From: Latescibacteria bacterium UBA6620
GTDB taxonomy: Bacteria > Latescibacterota > UBA2968
Assembly (NCBI GenBank): GCA_002433075.1
Contig: DJHM01000010.1
Coordinates: forward strand, 25,200-89,199
Direction of reading: 5' to 3'
DNA: 64,000 nt
In this document: one piece after another, positions 51,607 to 60,880 of the stretch
How the letters are laid out: each line of letters begins with the position of its first letter
Numbering within the stretch: position 1 is the stretch's first letter
Position numbers and translations under genes: made by a program
Notes under the pieces: generated by a model
Told to the model about the DNA's origin: nothing
Database searches by the model: none
The model's input: the letters and a program-made list of their open reading frames with translations, nothing else

Positions 51607-53463
51607 ATGGCGACGGAACGACAGATCGGGTCGGCATTGAGTCGGGTACTGCTTGGACGACGGGATCCGGAAGATGCGAAGCGCTGCGAGCTGAATGCGT
51701 ACATCCTATCCAAATTAAAGCGATGGAACGCCCCGAAATCGGTCAGAGGGTGGGAGGCCTGGGCGAAGGATGTGCGTAAGCGCCTGTTGCGGGACGTCTA
51801 CTTCAAGGGCCTGCCTCTGGGGATGACTCGCCTGAAACCCCGGGTGGTCTGGGGGAAGGTCATCGAGACAGGCCGAGGGTACCGTATCAGAAAAGTGCGC
51901 TTCGAAGGGTATCCGGGTATGTGGATACCGTCCCTGCTTTATGAGCCCACGAACCTGCGGGGGAAGGTGCCTGCCGTCCTCAACCCGAACGGTCATCATA
52001 TCGGTGGCAAGGCGATGGACTACAAGCAGGCCAGATGCATCAATCTCGCAAAGCGAGGCATGCTGGCCCTGAACACCGAATTCATCGGAATGGGTGAACT
52101 TTCGATGAATCGGGACCATTACCGGATCGGGCATATGGATCTGTGCGGCGTGGCCGGGGTCTCTGTGTTCTATCTTGCGATGAGCCGGGCACTGGACCTG
52201 CTTCTGTCGCACGGCCACTGCGACCCGACAAGGGTCGCGATGACGGGGCTCTCGGGCGGGGGATGGCAGACCGCTGTGCTTGCCTCCACGGATGAGCGAA
52301 TTACAACGATCGTGCCGGTAGCAGGACACTCGCCGGCGTGGCAGCGGGTCGGATGTGCGGAGGATATCGGCGATCTGGAACAAGCTCCGGTCGACCTGTG
52401 CACGGTTGCCGATTACGACCTGATGACGGCCCTGTTTGCGCCCCGACCCACACTTCTGATCTACAACCTGCGTGACGACTGTTGCTTCCGGAGCCGGCGC
52501 ACCCGGGTCAGTGTCTACAACCCGGTCCGTCCGGTTTACGAGCGCCTGGGTGTGGGCGACCGCATCGCATTCCATGAGAATACCGATCCAGGGACGCACA
52601 ACTACGAAGCCGACAATCGGCGACAGCTTTATCGGTGGCTGAATACGCATTTCGGGATGGACACACCTGATGGAGACCTGCCGTTCGAGGACGAACTCCT
52701 GAGCGAACGAGATCTCAACGTCGGTCTGCCACAGAACAACGCGTCGATGCTCACGCTGGCCCAGGAGCAGGCGGACAAAATCTCTCATCGGGCGATCCGT
52801 TCGAAGCCAACGATCTCGAAGACCCGAAAAAAGATCGCCGAAATCATCGTGCTACGCCGTAACCGTATTCGGGCGGAACGCTTGACCCGTAACAATCAGG
52901 CAGAGCACCTACGGCTGCATCTGGGAACCGACTGGACCGTACCCGTAACGAGGTTCAGAGGCCGTGGAACACCGACGGTCGTGATCGGTGATGGTGGAAG
53001 AAAGGGTGCGGCCCAGCGGGTTTCGCAGCTCGGGAGTTCAGGTCGGCCCGTGATTGCGGCCGACATCTATGGTACAGGTGAGAGTGCCTATCCCAACGGG
53101 CTGCATATGTCGCTCAGTATGACGGGTGAACGCCCGCTCGGGGTGATGGTGGGACAGATCCTGGATGTTTCACAGTGGGCGGGAAAACGCGTCGACCTTC
53201 ACGCTACAGGACCCGTTTCCAGCTTTGCTGGCCTGACGGCGGCTGCATTGAAGCCATCCTGTTTCTCTTCGCTTTACGTCGATGGGCTGGTCGAGTCGCT
53301 CAAACGCTTGATCGAGACGCCCGTAAGTTACCTAGATGCCGTTCCATTGTTCTGCTTCGGTCTGCTGAAGGTCACCGATGTCAGCCAACTGATCGACCTG
53401 TGTGAGGGGCTTCCCATCGAATGGCGGAATCGGGGTCCTGTCTACAGTGCGGCAAGAGGGTAG
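51607..53463 (+). CDS. Large alpha/beta hydrolase (acetyl esterase-like)
   Basis: 618 residues. An alpha/beta-hydrolase with nucleophile Ser in MTGLSGGGWQTAVLAS; the strand VPAVLNPNGHHIGG precedes it, and possible acid and His are in LIYNLRDDCCF and ENTDPGTHNYEADNR. The C-terminal third is a second, degenerate hydrolase-like domain (DWTVPVTRFRGRGTPTVVIGDG onward) without a clear nucleophile. No signal peptide. This resembles large esterases of environmental Planctomycete/FCB genomes that deacetylate or cleave ester-linked polysaccharide units. The family name is inferred. Confidence 0.72.
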   Translation: MATERQIGSALSRVLLGRRDPEDAKRCELNAYILSKLKRWNAPKSVRGWEAWAKDVRKRLLRDVYFKGLPLGMTRLKPRVVWGKVIETGRGYRIRKVRFEGYPGMWIPSLLYEPTNLRGKVPAVLNPNGHHIGGKAMDYKQARCINLAKRGMLALNTEFIGMGELSMNRDHYRIGHMDLCGVAGVSVFYLAMSRALDLLLSHGHCDPTRVAMTGLSGGGWQTAVLASTDERITTIVPVAGHSPAWQRVGCAEDIGDLEQAPVDLCTVADYDLMTALFAPRPTLLIYNLRDDCCFRSRRTRVSVYNPVRPVYERLGVGDRIAFHENTDPGTHNYEADNRRQLYRWLNTHFGMDTPDGDLPFEDELLSERDLNVGLPQNNASMLTLAQEQADKISHRAIRSKPTISKTRKKIAEIIVLRRNRIRAERLTRNNQAEHLRLHLGTDWTVPVTRFRGRGTPTVVIGDGGRKGAAQRVSQLGSSGRPVIAADIYGTGESAYPNGLHMSLSMTGERPLGVMVGQILDVSQWAGKRVDLHATGPVSSFAGLTAAALKPSCFSSLYVDGLVESLKRLIETPVSYLDAVPLFCFGLLKVTDVSQLIDLCEGLPIEWRNRGPVYSAARG

Positions 53464-53503
53464 AGGTGAATAAGGTGCGAAGGACGTCACTTGAAGCATC
53501 CTT

Positions 53504-54463
53504 ATGCAACTGACTGAGCACATCAATCTCCCACGCGGGTGGACATCGGAGACAGCAGGTGATTCTGACGCCTGGGTGCACAGATTGCCCTACGAACTCC
53601 TCGAGGCCTACGCACAGGACGAAGGAGATGAGCTGGATGCCTCGCCGAACCTGATTCACAAGTGGCGCCCGGCCTTCGAGTCGATGATTGGTGAGCTGGA
53701 CGGGGGACACGGCTTCATTCTGATCGATCGTGTGCCCATCGAGACATTGTCAATCCACGCGGCAAGACGTGTCTACTGGCGAATCGGGCAGTCCTTGGGG
53801 AGACCGATAGAGCAGAACATCCAGGGCACCCTCCTTTATGATGTGAAGGATACAGGCGCGGATGTGGCTGAAGGGGCCCGGTTCAGCGTGACGAATGCCG
53901 AGAGTTCGTTCCACACGGACGCCGCCTTCGCGGATACGCCTCCGGAATACGTAGGTCTCCTGTGTCTGGCTGCTGCACAGCGCGGTGGGGAGAGCCAGTT
54001 GGTCTCTGCATACGCTCTGCACAATGCGCTGCGGGCGGAAGGTACGAGCCTGGAAGCAGCATACGAGCCCTTTCACTTCGACCGTCGCGGCCAGTTCCGG
54101 CCGGGGGAGCCGAATGTGATGACGGCCCCGATTTTCCGGTGGGATGGTCGTGAGTTGGATACAAGGTATCTGGATTATTACATCCGGGTCGGCCATCAGG
54201 TCTCGGACAGTCCATTGACAGATGATCAATGCGGATTACTCGAGCGGATCGAGTCGACTCTAAGCGCAGGGAATCTGCACGTGGCGTTTTCACTCCAGCC
54301 GGGCCAGATGCTGTTCACGAACAACCATTGGATTCTCCACAATCGGACCGCGTTCGAGGATCATCCTGATCCAGACAGGAGAAGACACTACATCCGGTTG
54401 TGGCTGAGTCGGAATTCGTCGGATTGGGCTGAAAGGCCCACCAGGATACCGTATGAAACCTAA
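53504..54463 (+). CDS. TauD/TfdA-family dioxygenase
   Basis: 319 residues. Fe(II)/2-oxoglutarate dioxygenase of the TauD type: metal H-x-D in SSFHTDAAFADTPPEYVGLLCL, distal His region LFTNNHWILHNRTAFEDHP and the 2-oxoglutarate Arg in RRHYIRLWLSR. TauD itself releases sulfite from taurine; other members attack carnitine precursors, clavaminate and sulfate esters. The downstream sulfatase gene overlaps by 11 bases. Confidence 0.9.
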   Translation: MQLTEHINLPRGWTSETAGDSDAWVHRLPYELLEAYAQDEGDELDASPNLIHKWRPAFESMIGELDGGHGFILIDRVPIETLSIHAARRVYWRIGQSLGRPIEQNIQGTLLYDVKDTGADVAEGARFSVTNAESSFHTDAAFADTPPEYVGLLCLAAAQRGGESQLVSAYALHNALRAEGTSLEAAYEPFHFDRRGQFRPGEPNVMTAPIFRWDGRELDTRYLDYYIRVGHQVSDSPLTDDQCGLLERIESTLSAGNLHVAFSLQPGQMLFTNNHWILHNRTAFEDHPDPDRRRHYIRLWLSRNSSDWAERPTRIPYET

Positions 54464-55898
54464 CATCCTCTTCCTGATGACGGACCAGATGCAGGGTCGA
54501 GTACTCGAACCCGATCATCCCTGTATCACACCGAACTTCGACGCCCTCGCGGAAAAGGGTGTGCGGTTTCCCCGTGCCTACACACCGAACGCTGTGTGTT
54601 CTCCCGCCCGTGCTTCACTGATGACCGGGACGCTGCCGCATACGAACGGGGTACTGGAAGTCATCCACTGTGTCGATGACGATCAATGCAATCTCCGAAG
54701 CGAGTTGCCACACTGGGCGCAGAGACTGGAAGCCGCAGGGTACCGCACCGGTTACTTCGGGAAATGGCACGTGGAGAGAACTGACGACCTCAATCAGTTC
54801 GGATGGCGGGTGAATGGGGTGAGTTCTGGTGAGATCTACAAGAACGCAGCTGCGGGAGGGGTTGGAAAAGCGGAGGGCGCCTTCTCGCTGAAGAAAACAA
54901 ACGACCTCCCGCCGGGGTACAGACAATCTCTGCTCTATGGCGTCACAGACGTGCCACCCGAGAAACGGGGCGTCGGGATTGCGACCTCACTGGGGCTGGA
55001 ATTTCTACAAGAGGCGACAGCGGGTGATGATCCCTGGTGCTGTTTCGTGTCGATCACAGAGCCGCACGATCCGTTCGTGACGGGTGAGGAAACTTTCTCC
55101 AGGTATAAAGTCGATGAGATTCCCCTCCAGCCGAATATTGACAACGGGTTGATCGGCCAGCCCAATCTCTACCGGAAGGCTGGTGAGACGTGGTTGGATA
55201 TGACCGAGCAACAGAAACGGGAAGCTGCAGCGTGCTATTACGCATCGATCACGGAAATCGATGAACAATATGGTCGATTGATCGATTTCCTGGACGCGTC
55301 CGGACAGCGGGAGAATGCGATCGTCGTGCTGGCGAGCGATCACGGCGAGCTGCTGGGATCGCACGGTCTCTACTGCAAGAACATCGGTGGATTCGAAGAG
55401 GTGTATCAGATCCCGATGGTTGTGAGTGGTCCAGGTATCTGTGAGGGGGTCACGAGCGAAGCTCGCGTGGGGCTGCACGATCTGGCTCCGACGCTCCTGG
55501 AACTGGTGGGTGAAGACACGATCGGGGATCCAGATTCAAGATCGTTCGTCGCAGCCCTGAAGGATTCAAGGGGGAGTGTGGGCACTTTCACACGAGGGTT
55601 CGCGGAGTATCACGGAGGCCGTTATCGCCTGACCCAGCGGATAGTGTGGGATGGGCCGTGGAAGTTGTGTCTGAACGGATTCGATTTCGATGAGCTCTAC
55701 AATCTCGAAGAGGATCCGTACGAGATGAGCAATCTGATCGATGATCCCAGTTACGAAGACATTGTCCGATCGCTGATGCACTCCTGCTGGTCGGTGATCC
55801 GGGATACCGGTGATGCAGCGATGTGGAATTCTCATTATCCCGTGCTGAGGCTGGCGCCTTTCGGGCCTGACGTTGTGGAGGACCGTGATGAAACCTAA
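54453..55898 (+). CDS. Sulfatase, cytoplasmic, first copy
   Basis: 481 residues. Type I sulfatase: NILFLMTDQ metal strand, formylglycine motif C-S-P-A-R with C49, GYFGKWHV, VSITEPHDPF and the late metal site DHGELLGSHGLY. There is no signal peptide, since the catalytic domain starts at residue 3, so it acts in the cytoplasm and needs anaerobic- or FGE-type maturation encoded elsewhere. Its ATG overlaps the TauD stop by 11 bases. Substrate unknown: a sulfate ester or phosphonate monoester. Confidence 0.92.
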   Translation: MKPNILFLMTDQMQGRVLEPDHPCITPNFDALAEKGVRFPRAYTPNAVCSPARASLMTGTLPHTNGVLEVIHCVDDDQCNLRSELPHWAQRLEAAGYRTGYFGKWHVERTDDLNQFGWRVNGVSSGEIYKNAAAGGVGKAEGAFSLKKTNDLPPGYRQSLLYGVTDVPPEKRGVGIATSLGLEFLQEATAGDDPWCCFVSITEPHDPFVTGEETFSRYKVDEIPLQPNIDNGLIGQPNLYRKAGETWLDMTEQQKREAAACYYASITEIDEQYGRLIDFLDASGQRENAIVVLASDHGELLGSHGLYCKNIGGFEEVYQIPMVVSGPGICEGVTSEARVGLHDLAPTLLELVGEDTIGDPDSRSFVAALKDSRGSVGTFTRGFAEYHGGRYRLTQRIVWDGPWKLCLNGFDFDELYNLEEDPYEMSNLIDDPSYEDIVRSLMHSCWSVIRDTGDAAMWNSHYPVLRLAPFGPDVVEDRDET

Positions 55899-57186
55899 CA
55901 TCCTCTTCTTCTTTCCGGACCAGCATCGACACGACTACCTCGGGACGAACCCGGACATACCGGTCAGGACGCCGAATATCGATGCGTTGGGGGCGAGGGG
56001 TGTTCGGTTCACGAATGCGATCACCCCGTCACCGGTGTGTGCTCCGGCGCGGGCGTGTCTGGCCTCAGGGAAGCGCTACCATCGGTGTCGCGTGCCGGGA
56101 AACGGTCACGATTATCCGTTGGATCAGCCGACTTATTACCAGCATCTGAGAGACGTGGGGTATCACGTGCTGGGGGTCGGGAAGTTCGATCTGAGCAAGA
56201 ACACACCGGAGTGGGGGCTGGACGGGAAAAGGCTGATTGACGAGTGGGGATTCAGCGATGGAATTGACAACGAGGGAAAGTACGACGGGACCAGGAGTGG
56301 AAAAACAGAGCCGCACGGTCCGTACCTGAAGTATCTCTACGATCGGGGATTGGCTCACGTCCACCTGGATGATTTCAATCGAGAAAACCGGCACGGGTTC
56401 CACGATACGCACCCAACGAAGCTTCCGGACGATGCCTACTGTGACAACTGGATTTCGGAGAACGGGCTGAGGCTGCTGGATGAGGTTCCCCCTGGCGTAC
56501 CGTGGCATCTGGTGATCAATTTTACGGGACCGCACAATCCGATGGACATCACCGAATCGATGTACGACGGCCGGCCGGACGTGGGCTATCCGCCCCCGGT
56601 TGAGAGCACCGAACTCGACCCGGATCATCACAACGAGATCAGACGCAACTACGGTGCGATGATCGAAAACATCGATCGGCACGTCGGCCATTTCATTCAG
56701 GCTGTCGAGGTACGTGGGGAGCTGGACAATACGCTGTTCGTCTACAGCAGCGATCACGGAGAAATGCTAGGTGATCACGACCGGTGGGGGAAGAGTGTAC
56801 CCTATCAGCCCTCAGCGGGCGTCCCGCTGGTGATTACCGGGCCGGGTGTCGAGTCGGGTATCGAATCGGATGCGCTCGTCGAGATTCAGGACCTGGCGGC
56901 CACATATCTGGAAATGCCGGATGCCGATCCGCTCCCAGGCTCCGACGCAAAGTCCCTGTGGCCGGTTCTCTCCGGAAGCTCCGAGACCCATCGGGAAGTC
57001 GGGATCTCAGCGTTGAATGATTGGCGGTTTGTCTGGGATGGGACTCACAAGCTGATCGACCGGGAAGGGGATCAGCCCCTGCTGTTCGACCTTCTTCGTG
57101 ACCCTGGGGAAACGACAAATGTTGCGAGCGATCGTCCTGAGGAGTTGGAGCGACTTGAGAGACGGCTGGCTTCAGAGACTGCATAG
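55888..57186 (+). CDS. Sulfatase, cytoplasmic, second copy
   Basis: 432 residues. Metal strand NILFFFPDQHRHD, formylglycine motif C-A-P-A-R with C51, GVGKFDLSK, FTGPHNPMD and DHGEMLGDH. No signal peptide. The start is the ATG overlapping the first sulfatase stop by 11 bases; a further upstream ATG at 55873 is less likely. The first 21 bases are identical to the start of the first sulfatase gene, and the gene junctions are the same, but the proteins diverge strongly after that. It probably handles a related substrate. Confidence 0.92.
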   Translation: MKPNILFFFPDQHRHDYLGTNPDIPVRTPNIDALGARGVRFTNAITPSPVCAPARACLASGKRYHRCRVPGNGHDYPLDQPTYYQHLRDVGYHVLGVGKFDLSKNTPEWGLDGKRLIDEWGFSDGIDNEGKYDGTRSGKTEPHGPYLKYLYDRGLAHVHLDDFNRENRHGFHDTHPTKLPDDAYCDNWISENGLRLLDEVPPGVPWHLVINFTGPHNPMDITESMYDGRPDVGYPPPVESTELDPDHHNEIRRNYGAMIENIDRHVGHFIQAVEVRGELDNTLFVYSSDHGEMLGDHDRWGKSVPYQPSAGVPLVITGPGVESGIESDALVEIQDLAATYLEMPDADPLPGSDAKSLWPVLSGSSETHREVGISALNDWRFVWDGTHKLIDREGDQPLLFDLLRDPGETTNVASDRPEELERLERRLASETA

Positions 57187-57234
57187 GCGGACCCAATAAA
57201 TAGGCTCATCGACACCCAATACGAGGTGACTGGT

Positions 57235-58227
57235 ATGGCGTATAGCGTGCAGGACCTGAAGGATCGACTTGGGAAATTCTCAAGACTCGATTTGGCGGAC
57301 CTTCCGACTCCACTTGATCGTTGTCCACGTCTGTCGGGGGAACTGGGGGGGCCTATGGTCTGGGTGAAGAGGGAGGACCAGACAGGCCTGGCGATGGGAG
57401 GCAACAAGGCGAGGGAGTTCGAGTATTCCGTGGCTCCGGCGGTGGACGAAGATTACGACGTTCTGCTGCACGGAGCCGCATCCCAGTCGAACCAATCCCG
57501 GTTCACGGCAGCTGTCGCGGCCAAGCTGGGCAAACGATGTGTGATCGTGGGCAGAAAGGACGAGCACGCAGAGCCGATTCAGGGTAACCTGATGTTAACG
57601 CATCTATTCGGCGCGGACGTGCGATTGTCCAGTTCCGCTGAAGAGAGGGATCGGACGATTGCGGACCTGAAGGACGAGGGGCTGAAGGTCTACAACACGA
57701 GCTCCGATGGGTACTACCTGCGTACGGTTTCGTACGTGGATGGGTTCATCGAGCTGTGGGGGCAGCTACAGGCCAACGACGTGAAACCTGACGGAATCTA
57801 CGTGTGCTCGGGGGTTCACACGCACACGGGGCTGGTTGTGGGCGCGAAGGCGCTCCGGGTCGATGTACGAATCGTGGGTGTGAGCCCCAGCCCTCACCCC
57901 AACAACGAGAAAAACGCCCAGTTGTCTGAAGTGGCCAACGAAGTTTGTAAGATGATGGACCTGCAACTGACGTTCACGGCCGATGACTTCGAGACACGGG
58001 GAGATTATGCGGGTGATGGCTACGGGGTGCCCACGGAGGGTGGGATCGAAGCTGTGAACCTGTGTGCGAAGCTTGAGGGGCTGCTTCTTGACCCTGTTTA
58101 TTCGGGAAAGGCGTTTTCCGGGATGGTGGATCATATCCGGAGCGGTGAGTGGAAAAGCGGGCAGAACCTGGTTTTTGTGCACACGGGAGGGACGCCGGCG
58201 TTATTTGCTTATGCCGGGGAGATCTGA
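57235..58227 (+). CDS. D-cysteine desulfhydrase / ACC deaminase family (PLP)
   Basis: 330 residues from an ATG with GAGGTGA upstream. PLP-dependent beta/alpha eliminase: LADLPTPLDRCPRLS, VKREDQTGLAMGGNKAREFEY with the Schiff-base Lys K58, HGAASQSNQSRFTAAVAAKLG (PLP phosphate/substrate Ser-Asn-Gln), and the C-terminal FVHTGGTPALFAY. DcyD makes pyruvate, ammonia and sulfide from D-cysteine; AcdS opens 1-aminocyclopropane-1-carboxylate; others use 3-chloro- or O-acyl-D-serine. Last gene of the run. Confidence 0.88.
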   Translation: MAYSVQDLKDRLGKFSRLDLADLPTPLDRCPRLSGELGGPMVWVKREDQTGLAMGGNKAREFEYSVAPAVDEDYDVLLHGAASQSNQSRFTAAVAAKLGKRCVIVGRKDEHAEPIQGNLMLTHLFGADVRLSSSAEERDRTIADLKDEGLKVYNTSSDGYYLRTVSYVDGFIELWGQLQANDVKPDGIYVCSGVHTHTGLVVGAKALRVDVRIVGVSPSPHPNNEKNAQLSEVANEVCKMMDLQLTFTADDFETRGDYAGDGYGVPTEGGIEAVNLCAKLEGLLLDPVYSGKAFSGMVDHIRSGEWKSGQNLVFVHTGGTPALFAYAGEI

Positions 58228-58393
58228 CCTCGTCCTGGCTGGCGCAGTAATCAGCAGGAGAAAATCGAAAACTAATATAGAAAAGGGTTGTGGAGTGTAA
58301 ATTAGGTCTCTAACATCTGAGTCAAGCCAAGATTTGTGGCTACATAGAAGAGCTTGAGACATCCTGATCGGGAGAAATCGATCGGGATGATTT

Positions 58394-58454
58394 AACGACA
58401 AGGGGGCACTTGTCGAACGGAAACAGTCTGTTCGACAAGTGTCCCCTTGTCGTT
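58394..58454. repeat. 25-bp nested palindrome (REP-like)
   Basis: Two 25-base arms (58394-58418 and 58430-58454) are inverted complements with one mismatch and are separated by 11 bases. Each arm is itself palindromic: CGACAAG, 6 bases, CTTGTCG. There is no T run, so it is not a standard terminator. The GGGGACAC-type core inside the arms resembles REP elements served by Y1-type transposases, though no such gene is here. Confidence 0.6.
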
Positions 58455-58542
58455 TAGCGCACGTAAGTCCAATGTTGGATCCCAGAAGGTTTCCGCATCC
58501 TATGGGTATACGACCTAATTTAACTCCCCCTTCATTGTTGAA

Positions 58543-58746
58543 GTGCTTCGAGCTAACTCCCACGGCGGCTATAAATTGAACGCCGAGACACACCTTGTCG
58601 AAGGGATTCTTGTTAGAGGAGGAACGGACTTCAGGAAGGTTACGCTCTATGGCGCTCTAAACTGTGTCCGCACGGTATATGCTGGATCGGCCGAGGGTGG
58701 AGAAGACGTGACACGTTCCATCTACTTCAGCAGATATGCCCCGTAA
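58543..58746 (+). CDS. Short ORF, unknown, possibly a gene remnant
   Basis: 67 residues (GTG start), open in frame a further 8 codons upstream to a TAA at 58516. The sequence (HLVEGILVRGGTDFRKVTLYGA, ending IYFSRYAP) looks protein-like but I cannot place it. No ribosome site is evident. It may be the C-terminal piece of a lost gene. Confidence 0.3.
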   Translation: MLRANSHGGYKLNAETHLVEGILVRGGTDFRKVTLYGALNCVRTVYAGSAEGGEDVTRSIYFSRYAP

Positions 58747-58913
58747 GGTCTTACGCGCAACTGAGGATTCCTAGTTTCTCTGCAAAAGATCAAGGCCGGA
58801 TTCGTTAATGAGAACTCTGTTGATTCTTTCATCGGAAGTGATGGAGATTCCGAGCATCTAAAGCCGTCGACCGGGCTCCGCTACAAAGGGAAGGATAGAG
58901 ATAAGCGCGTGCT

Positions 58914-59120
58914 ATGGACCTCGGAAGGGAGACAAATGTAGCCGCTTTCGCAGAAGTGCTAAGAAATGATCCCATCGTCATCGTGTGTGTCAGCCTGACC
59001 AGAGAGTTTCGAACCACCACTGAGAAAAATACCGAACTGGTTTTCGCCTTTAGGAAATCTTTCTTCACAAGTAGAGGAATTGTCGCAACCGAGCACTGGA
59101 AACTTCACATGGTGCAGTGA
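58914..59120 (+). CDS. Short ORF, unknown, weak
   Basis: 68 residues (ATG start) with one hydrophobic strand (DPIVIVCVSL) and a basic end. No family or ribosome site is visible. Listed because the segment has no other gene; it may not be expressed. Confidence 0.2.
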   Translation: MDLGRETNVAAFAEVLRNDPIVIVCVSLTREFRTTTEKNTELVFAFRKSFFTSRGIVATEHWKLHMVQ

Positions 59121-59179
59121 CCATAAGGATACAGCGAGAAGAGTCCGAGAGTCAGGAGGCTCAACATTCGTCTTTCTGA

Positions 59180-59305
59180 CTGGAATCGCGCAGTAAGCAT
59201 CAGGTATTCGAGATTCTGAACAGAGGTGTTAACGGAATTATGGCGGATCGTCCAGAACGAGTCAGGAAGAAAATGGACGAGTGGATCCGCGAGAAATCTG
59301 GGTAG
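59180..59305 (+). pseudogene. Possible sulfatase C-terminal remnant
   Basis: An open stretch ending in ADRPERVRKKMDEWIREKSG and a TAG. This reads like the closing helix of sulfatases (rule: ..RPE.V..L...L..W). Upstream, stop codons interrupt any extension. It is too short to prove homology and lies close to the two intact sulfatases, so it could be debris of another copy. Confidence 0.3.
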
Positions 59306-59431
59306 AGGCAGAGCCTGGGAAGAGGCGAACACTTTCGGACGTGCTTAGTGACAGGAATCTTTTTGGTATCAGCCTCCCCCGAGTTATACTGTAAAAATTT
59401 CTCCCACCTAATCCAAGCCAGTGCAGGATCG

Positions 59432-60763
59432 ATGTCTCTCCTCGCTCTCTTTGACGGTATGCCCGCCTTAACAGATGTCCCCTCACACCCCTGGCCCCAC
59501 CACGACCAGGCCGAACGGGACGTTCTCCTCGAGGTCCTCGAATCCAGTTCCTGGTACAACGGCACGAAGGTCAAGGAGTTCGAGGAATCCTTCGCAGCGA
59601 TGCAGGATGCGAAGTATGGTGTGGCCTGCACGGGGGGCACGGTGGCCCTGGAAGCCGCCTGTCGTGCCGCCGGGGTCGGGGTCGGTGACGAGGTCATCAC
59701 CAGCGCCTACACGTTCATCGGCACGTGTTCGGCGATCCTCAAGACCGGTGCCGCGATCCGTTTCGTCGATATCGATCCAGAGACGAACAACCTCGATATC
59801 GATCAGATCGAAGACACGATCACGTCGCACACAAAAGCTGTTATGCCCGTTCACTACGGCGGTCTGGCGTGCGACATCGATCGTCTCCAGGCGATTGCGG
59901 ACAAACACGAACTGGTGATCCTTGAGGACGCCTGTCACAGTTGGGGCGCGAAGTACAAGGATCGTGGGTTGGGCTCCTGGGGGTTGGCGTCGGGGTTCAG
60001 CTTCCAGCAGAGCAAGAATATGACGTGCGGGGACGGAGGGATCGCACTGACGAACAACGAGGCGGTTGCCGACGCAATCGGGTGCGCGATCAATCAGGGA
60101 CGTTCGCGGTATGACAAAGCCGACCCTCGTCTCCGCTGGGGCAGCAATCATCGGATGACCGAATTCTCGGCGGCGATTCTGCTCGTTCAGCTAAGTCGAA
60201 TGCCCGAGCACACCGAGATCCGCGAACAGAACGCGGCCATGCTGACCCGGACGCTCAGCCAGATTCCGGGGATCACGCCCTGCACGCGTCTAGCTGATGC
60301 GACGGTCGTGAGCTGGCACGTTTACGGAGCCCGCTATCATGAAGATGAATGGGACGGGCTTCCTCGCGATGTGTTTCGGATGGCAATCGCGTCAGAAGGA
60401 CTCCGAATGGAGCCGGGCTACCCGGAACCCGTGTATCGACACGGGGTTTTCCAGCAGGACTGGGCGAACAGCGAGGATATCCGGCCGTTTCCCTGGGCGG
60501 GCGAGGACTGGGTGCAGGACTATCGTGCGCTCAACCTGCCGAAGGTTGAACGCTACTGCAAGGAACGACTCGGCGTTCGGCAGGCAGCGCTTCTTGGGGA
60601 CGAGGGGGCGATGGCTCAGGCGTGTGGGGCGATCGAGAAAGTGTGGGAGCAGCGGGGCGAGCTCCTGGATGCGTGGCGAGCGGGGAAGATCGAGGGGTGG
60701 GATGAGGAGCAGGTGAAGAGGCATAAGGAAAAAGGGAAAACGCAGGAGGCGTTGACGAGATAG
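59432..60763 (+). CDS. DegT/DnrJ/EryC1/StrS-family aminotransferase
   Basis: 443 residues. PLP sugar aminotransferase-type enzyme: SSWYNGTKVKEFEESFAAM, GVACTGGTVALEAACRAAGV, EVITSAYTFIGTCSAIL, the PLP-Asp in LVILEDACHSWG and the Schiff-base Lys near residue 195 in FQQSKNMTCGDGG. The C-terminal tail after 400 is a basic/acidic helix. ATG 59432 has AGGA upstream; the longer frame to 59348 lies in the gene-poor stretch. Makes amino-sugars or transfers amino groups to keto-cyclitols; no sugar-nucleotide genes adjoin. Confidence 0.9.
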   Translation: MSLLALFDGMPALTDVPSHPWPHHDQAERDVLLEVLESSSWYNGTKVKEFEESFAAMQDAKYGVACTGGTVALEAACRAAGVGVGDEVITSAYTFIGTCSAILKTGAAIRFVDIDPETNNLDIDQIEDTITSHTKAVMPVHYGGLACDIDRLQAIADKHELVILEDACHSWGAKYKDRGLGSWGLASGFSFQQSKNMTCGDGGIALTNNEAVADAIGCAINQGRSRYDKADPRLRWGSNHRMTEFSAAILLVQLSRMPEHTEIREQNAAMLTRTLSQIPGITPCTRLADATVVSWHVYGARYHEDEWDGLPRDVFRMAIASEGLRMEPGYPEPVYRHGVFQQDWANSEDIRPFPWAGEDWVQDYRALNLPKVERYCKERLGVRQAALLGDEGAMAQACGAIEKVWEQRGELLDAWRAGKIEGWDEEQVKRHKEKGKTQEALTR

Positions 60764-60880
60764 ACAAGACGGGGCGGGAGAACGGGGGATTCAGGGCGAG
60801 CGGGAGCTTCGCTCTGCGAGCTGCGGCGAGGCAAGCGGGGATGGCTTTGGCTTCGCACGATTGTTTTCACCGAATGGATG

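Larger units (their letters stand above)
58228..59431. other. Gene-poor accessory stretch, apparently A+T-richer
   Basis: About 1.2 kb that appears lower in G+C than its surroundings by eye. It holds a nested palindrome (58394-58454), short ORFs of unknown status (58543-58746, 58914-59120) and a short fragment whose end resembles a sulfatase C-terminus (59180-59305). No transposase or full gene is visible. It lies between the sulfatase run and the DegT gene and may be an insertion scar or a decayed segment. Confidence 0.55.

Noticed and set aside
57400..58100. Stem-like G-rich runs resembling a repeat array
   Set aside because: No regular spacing and no identical units; they are codons of the PLP enzyme.
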